Source of the DNA: Clostridiales bacterium
Lineage (GTDB): Bacteria; Bacillota; Clostridia; Christensenellales; CAG-138
Assembly: GCA_004558525.1 (NCBI GenBank)
Contig: SFCQ01000003.1
Coordinates: 62,001-126,000 of the forward strand
Length of the DNA: 64,000 nucleotides
Reading direction: 5' to 3'
A model generated the notes under the pieces. It saw only the letters and a program-made list of their open reading frames with translations. It was not told the DNA's origin and did not search any database. This document shows positions 63,184 to 64,000 of this stretch, one piece after another. A program made the translations under genes and the position numbers. Position 1 is the first letter of the stretch, and every line of letters starts with the position of its first letter.

Positions 63184-64000
63184 TTTGAAATCACCGCCAT
63201 TGTGTCGTTGTAAAGTTCTTCAGTCTTGAACAGCTCGCCTGAGGCCTTGGCTATAAGGCTTACCTTAGCCTTGCCCTCGGTATAACGCTCCACCTCGCCA
63301 ACATACTGGCCAAGGTTCATTTCCGGAACGATAATATTCTTAACGTTCTCGTTAAGCAGGGACTGATATTCGGTCTTGGGGAACGGCCAAAGCATCTTTA
63401 CGGTGAAAAGGCCGGCCTTTACGCCCTCGCTGCGCAGCCTCTTGACTATGTTCAGGGAGGTCCTTGCCACCGAGCCGTAGGCCACAAATATATGCTCCGC
63501 ATCGTCGGTCATATACTTTTCGTTTATGGCAAAGTTGGGGTCGTTTTCCTTCACCTTGCCGTTTATCCTCTGCATGAGCTTCTCATGTACGGCCGGAGTG
63601 TTGGTGGGGAAGCCGGTCTCGCCATGAGAAAGTCCGGTCACATGGAAATGATATCCGTCGCCATATGCAGGCATGGGCGGGACCATGCTGCCCTCCTCCA
63701 CCTTATACGGCAGATAATCCTTGCTGGGAGCCTCGGCAGGGCGCACGCGGTCAACTATCTCATAGCTCTCCTTAAGCTCAACGCCCTCGCGCATGTGGGC
63801 TATGACCTCGTCAGTCATCAGCAGCACGGGCGTGCGGTACATTTCAGCAAAGTTGAAGGCCTTTATCGTCAGCTCGTACATTTCCTTTACGGAGCTCGGG
63901 CAAACGGTTATCATCGGGTGATCGCCGTGGGTACCCCAGCGGGCCTGCATCACGTCGCCCTGAGCGGGGGAGGTGGGAAGGCCGGTAGAGGGGCCTGCGC
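63180..64000 (-). CDS. korA: 2-oxoacid:ferredoxin oxidoreductase alpha subunit (partial, N-terminus off the right edge)
   Basis: C-terminal about 273 residues of the alpha subunit: GPSTGLPTSPAQGDVMQARWGTHGDHP at the right edge, PVLLMTDEVIAHMRE, VTGLSHGETGFPTN, then the domain ending GQYVGEVERYTEGKA. No stop appears before the right edge, so the start and any ferredoxin (korD) gene are outside. Its stop overlaps the beta start by 4 bases. The motif set (GPSTGLPT) marks the 2-oxoglutarate/2-oxoisovalerate type rather than pyruvate. Confidence 0.92.
   Translation of the reverse strand, partial: AGPSTGLPTSPAQGDVMQARWGTHGDHPMITVCPSSVKEMYELTIKAFNFAEMYRTPVLLMTDEVIAHMREGVELKESYEIVDRVRPAEAPSKDYLPYKVEEGSMVPPMPAYGDGYHFHVTGLSHGETGFPTNTPAVHEKLMQRINGKVKENDPNFAINEKYMTDDAEHIFVAYGSVARTSLNIVKRLRSEGVKAGLFTVKMLWPFPKTEYQSLLNENVKNIIVPEMNLGQYVGEVERYTEGKAKVSLIAKASGELFKTEELYNDTMAVISK

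Overview
The window looks like chromosome of an anaerobic, fermentative Gram-positive (Firmicutes, Clostridia; perhaps a Christensenellales-type lineage, though the exact taxon is inference). The evidence is the infC-rpmI-rplT operon behind an L20/infC-type leader, a Rex repressor, electron-bifurcating [FeFe] hydrogenase and NfnAB, ferredoxin-dependent 2-oxoacid oxidoreductase, long-form HPF, AAGGAGG ribosome sites and TTGACA/TATAAT promoters. Most of the DNA is moderately GC-rich with heavy use of ATA and AGG/AGC codons. One stretch (about 34.24-36.12 kb) is clearly more AT-rich and looks acquired.

Layout. 0-5 kb: start of a pst phosphate-uptake operon (runs off the left edge), dut, a conserved hypothetical gene broken by an in-frame amber codon, tRNA-Trp, and the pseudouridine-degradation pair psuK-psuG. 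5-13 kb: threonine catabolism (tdh-kbl), a WG-repeat surface protein, a decayed feoA-feoB locus divergent from a DtxR-type regulator, a MATE pump, then rex and a LysR gene. 14-22.3 kb: a hydrogen-metabolism block. It holds a kinase-fold protein with altered catalytic residues, a small [2Fe-2S] protein, a PAS-containing sensory [FeFe] hydrogenase, a PP2C/SpoIIE phosphatase, the bifurcating hydrogenase hydC-hydB-hydA, and a second small [2Fe-2S] protein. 22.8-26.5 kb: iron alcohol dehydrogenase and NfnAB. 26.9-30.5 kb: rplT-rpmI-infC, pyrG, tRNA-Pro and tRNA-Thr. 30.6-34.2 kb: a heterodimeric ABC exporter. 34.2-36.4 kb: an AT-rich insert with blaI, a truncated blaR1 and a membrane protein, ending at tRNA-Leu beside a duplicated tRNA 3' fragment. 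36.5-49.5 kb: ATPase, ttcA-like gene, DUF1294, asparaginase, MalY-type lyase, MFS, a kinase-GNAT fusion, MATE, LysR, an amino-acid ABC importer, DUF1292 and fba. 49.6-54.5 kb: hpf, intact feoA-feoB fusion, PhzF family, DUF3267. 54.6-64 kb: a propionate block (meaB, methylmalonyl-CoA mutase subunits, carboxyltransferase/decarboxylase alpha, epimerase) next to a 2-oxoacid:ferredoxin oxidoreductase that runs off the right edge.

How it fits together (inference). Threonine and other amino acids are oxidised with reduction of ferredoxin and NAD+. HydABC disposes of NADH plus reduced ferredoxin as H2, NfnAB balances NADPH, and the 2-oxoacid oxidoreductase plus mutase block can take 2-oxoglutarate through succinyl-CoA and methylmalonyl-CoA to propionyl-CoA. 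Rex and the sensory hydrogenase with its phosphatase are the likely redox/H2 sensors.

The most unusual features are (i) a family of about 190-bp intergenic elements built from successive hairpins, in four long and two short copies at gene 3' ends, one with perfect 14-bp inverted ends; (ii) the H2-sensing signalling cluster with a probable pseudokinase; (iii) a feoB gene shrunk by two large deletions while its regulator and operator-like palindromes remain; (iv) an infC gene that appears to start with ATA; and (v) a 2-oxoacid oxidoreductase beta-gamma junction with neither a beta stop nor a gamma start in the expected places.
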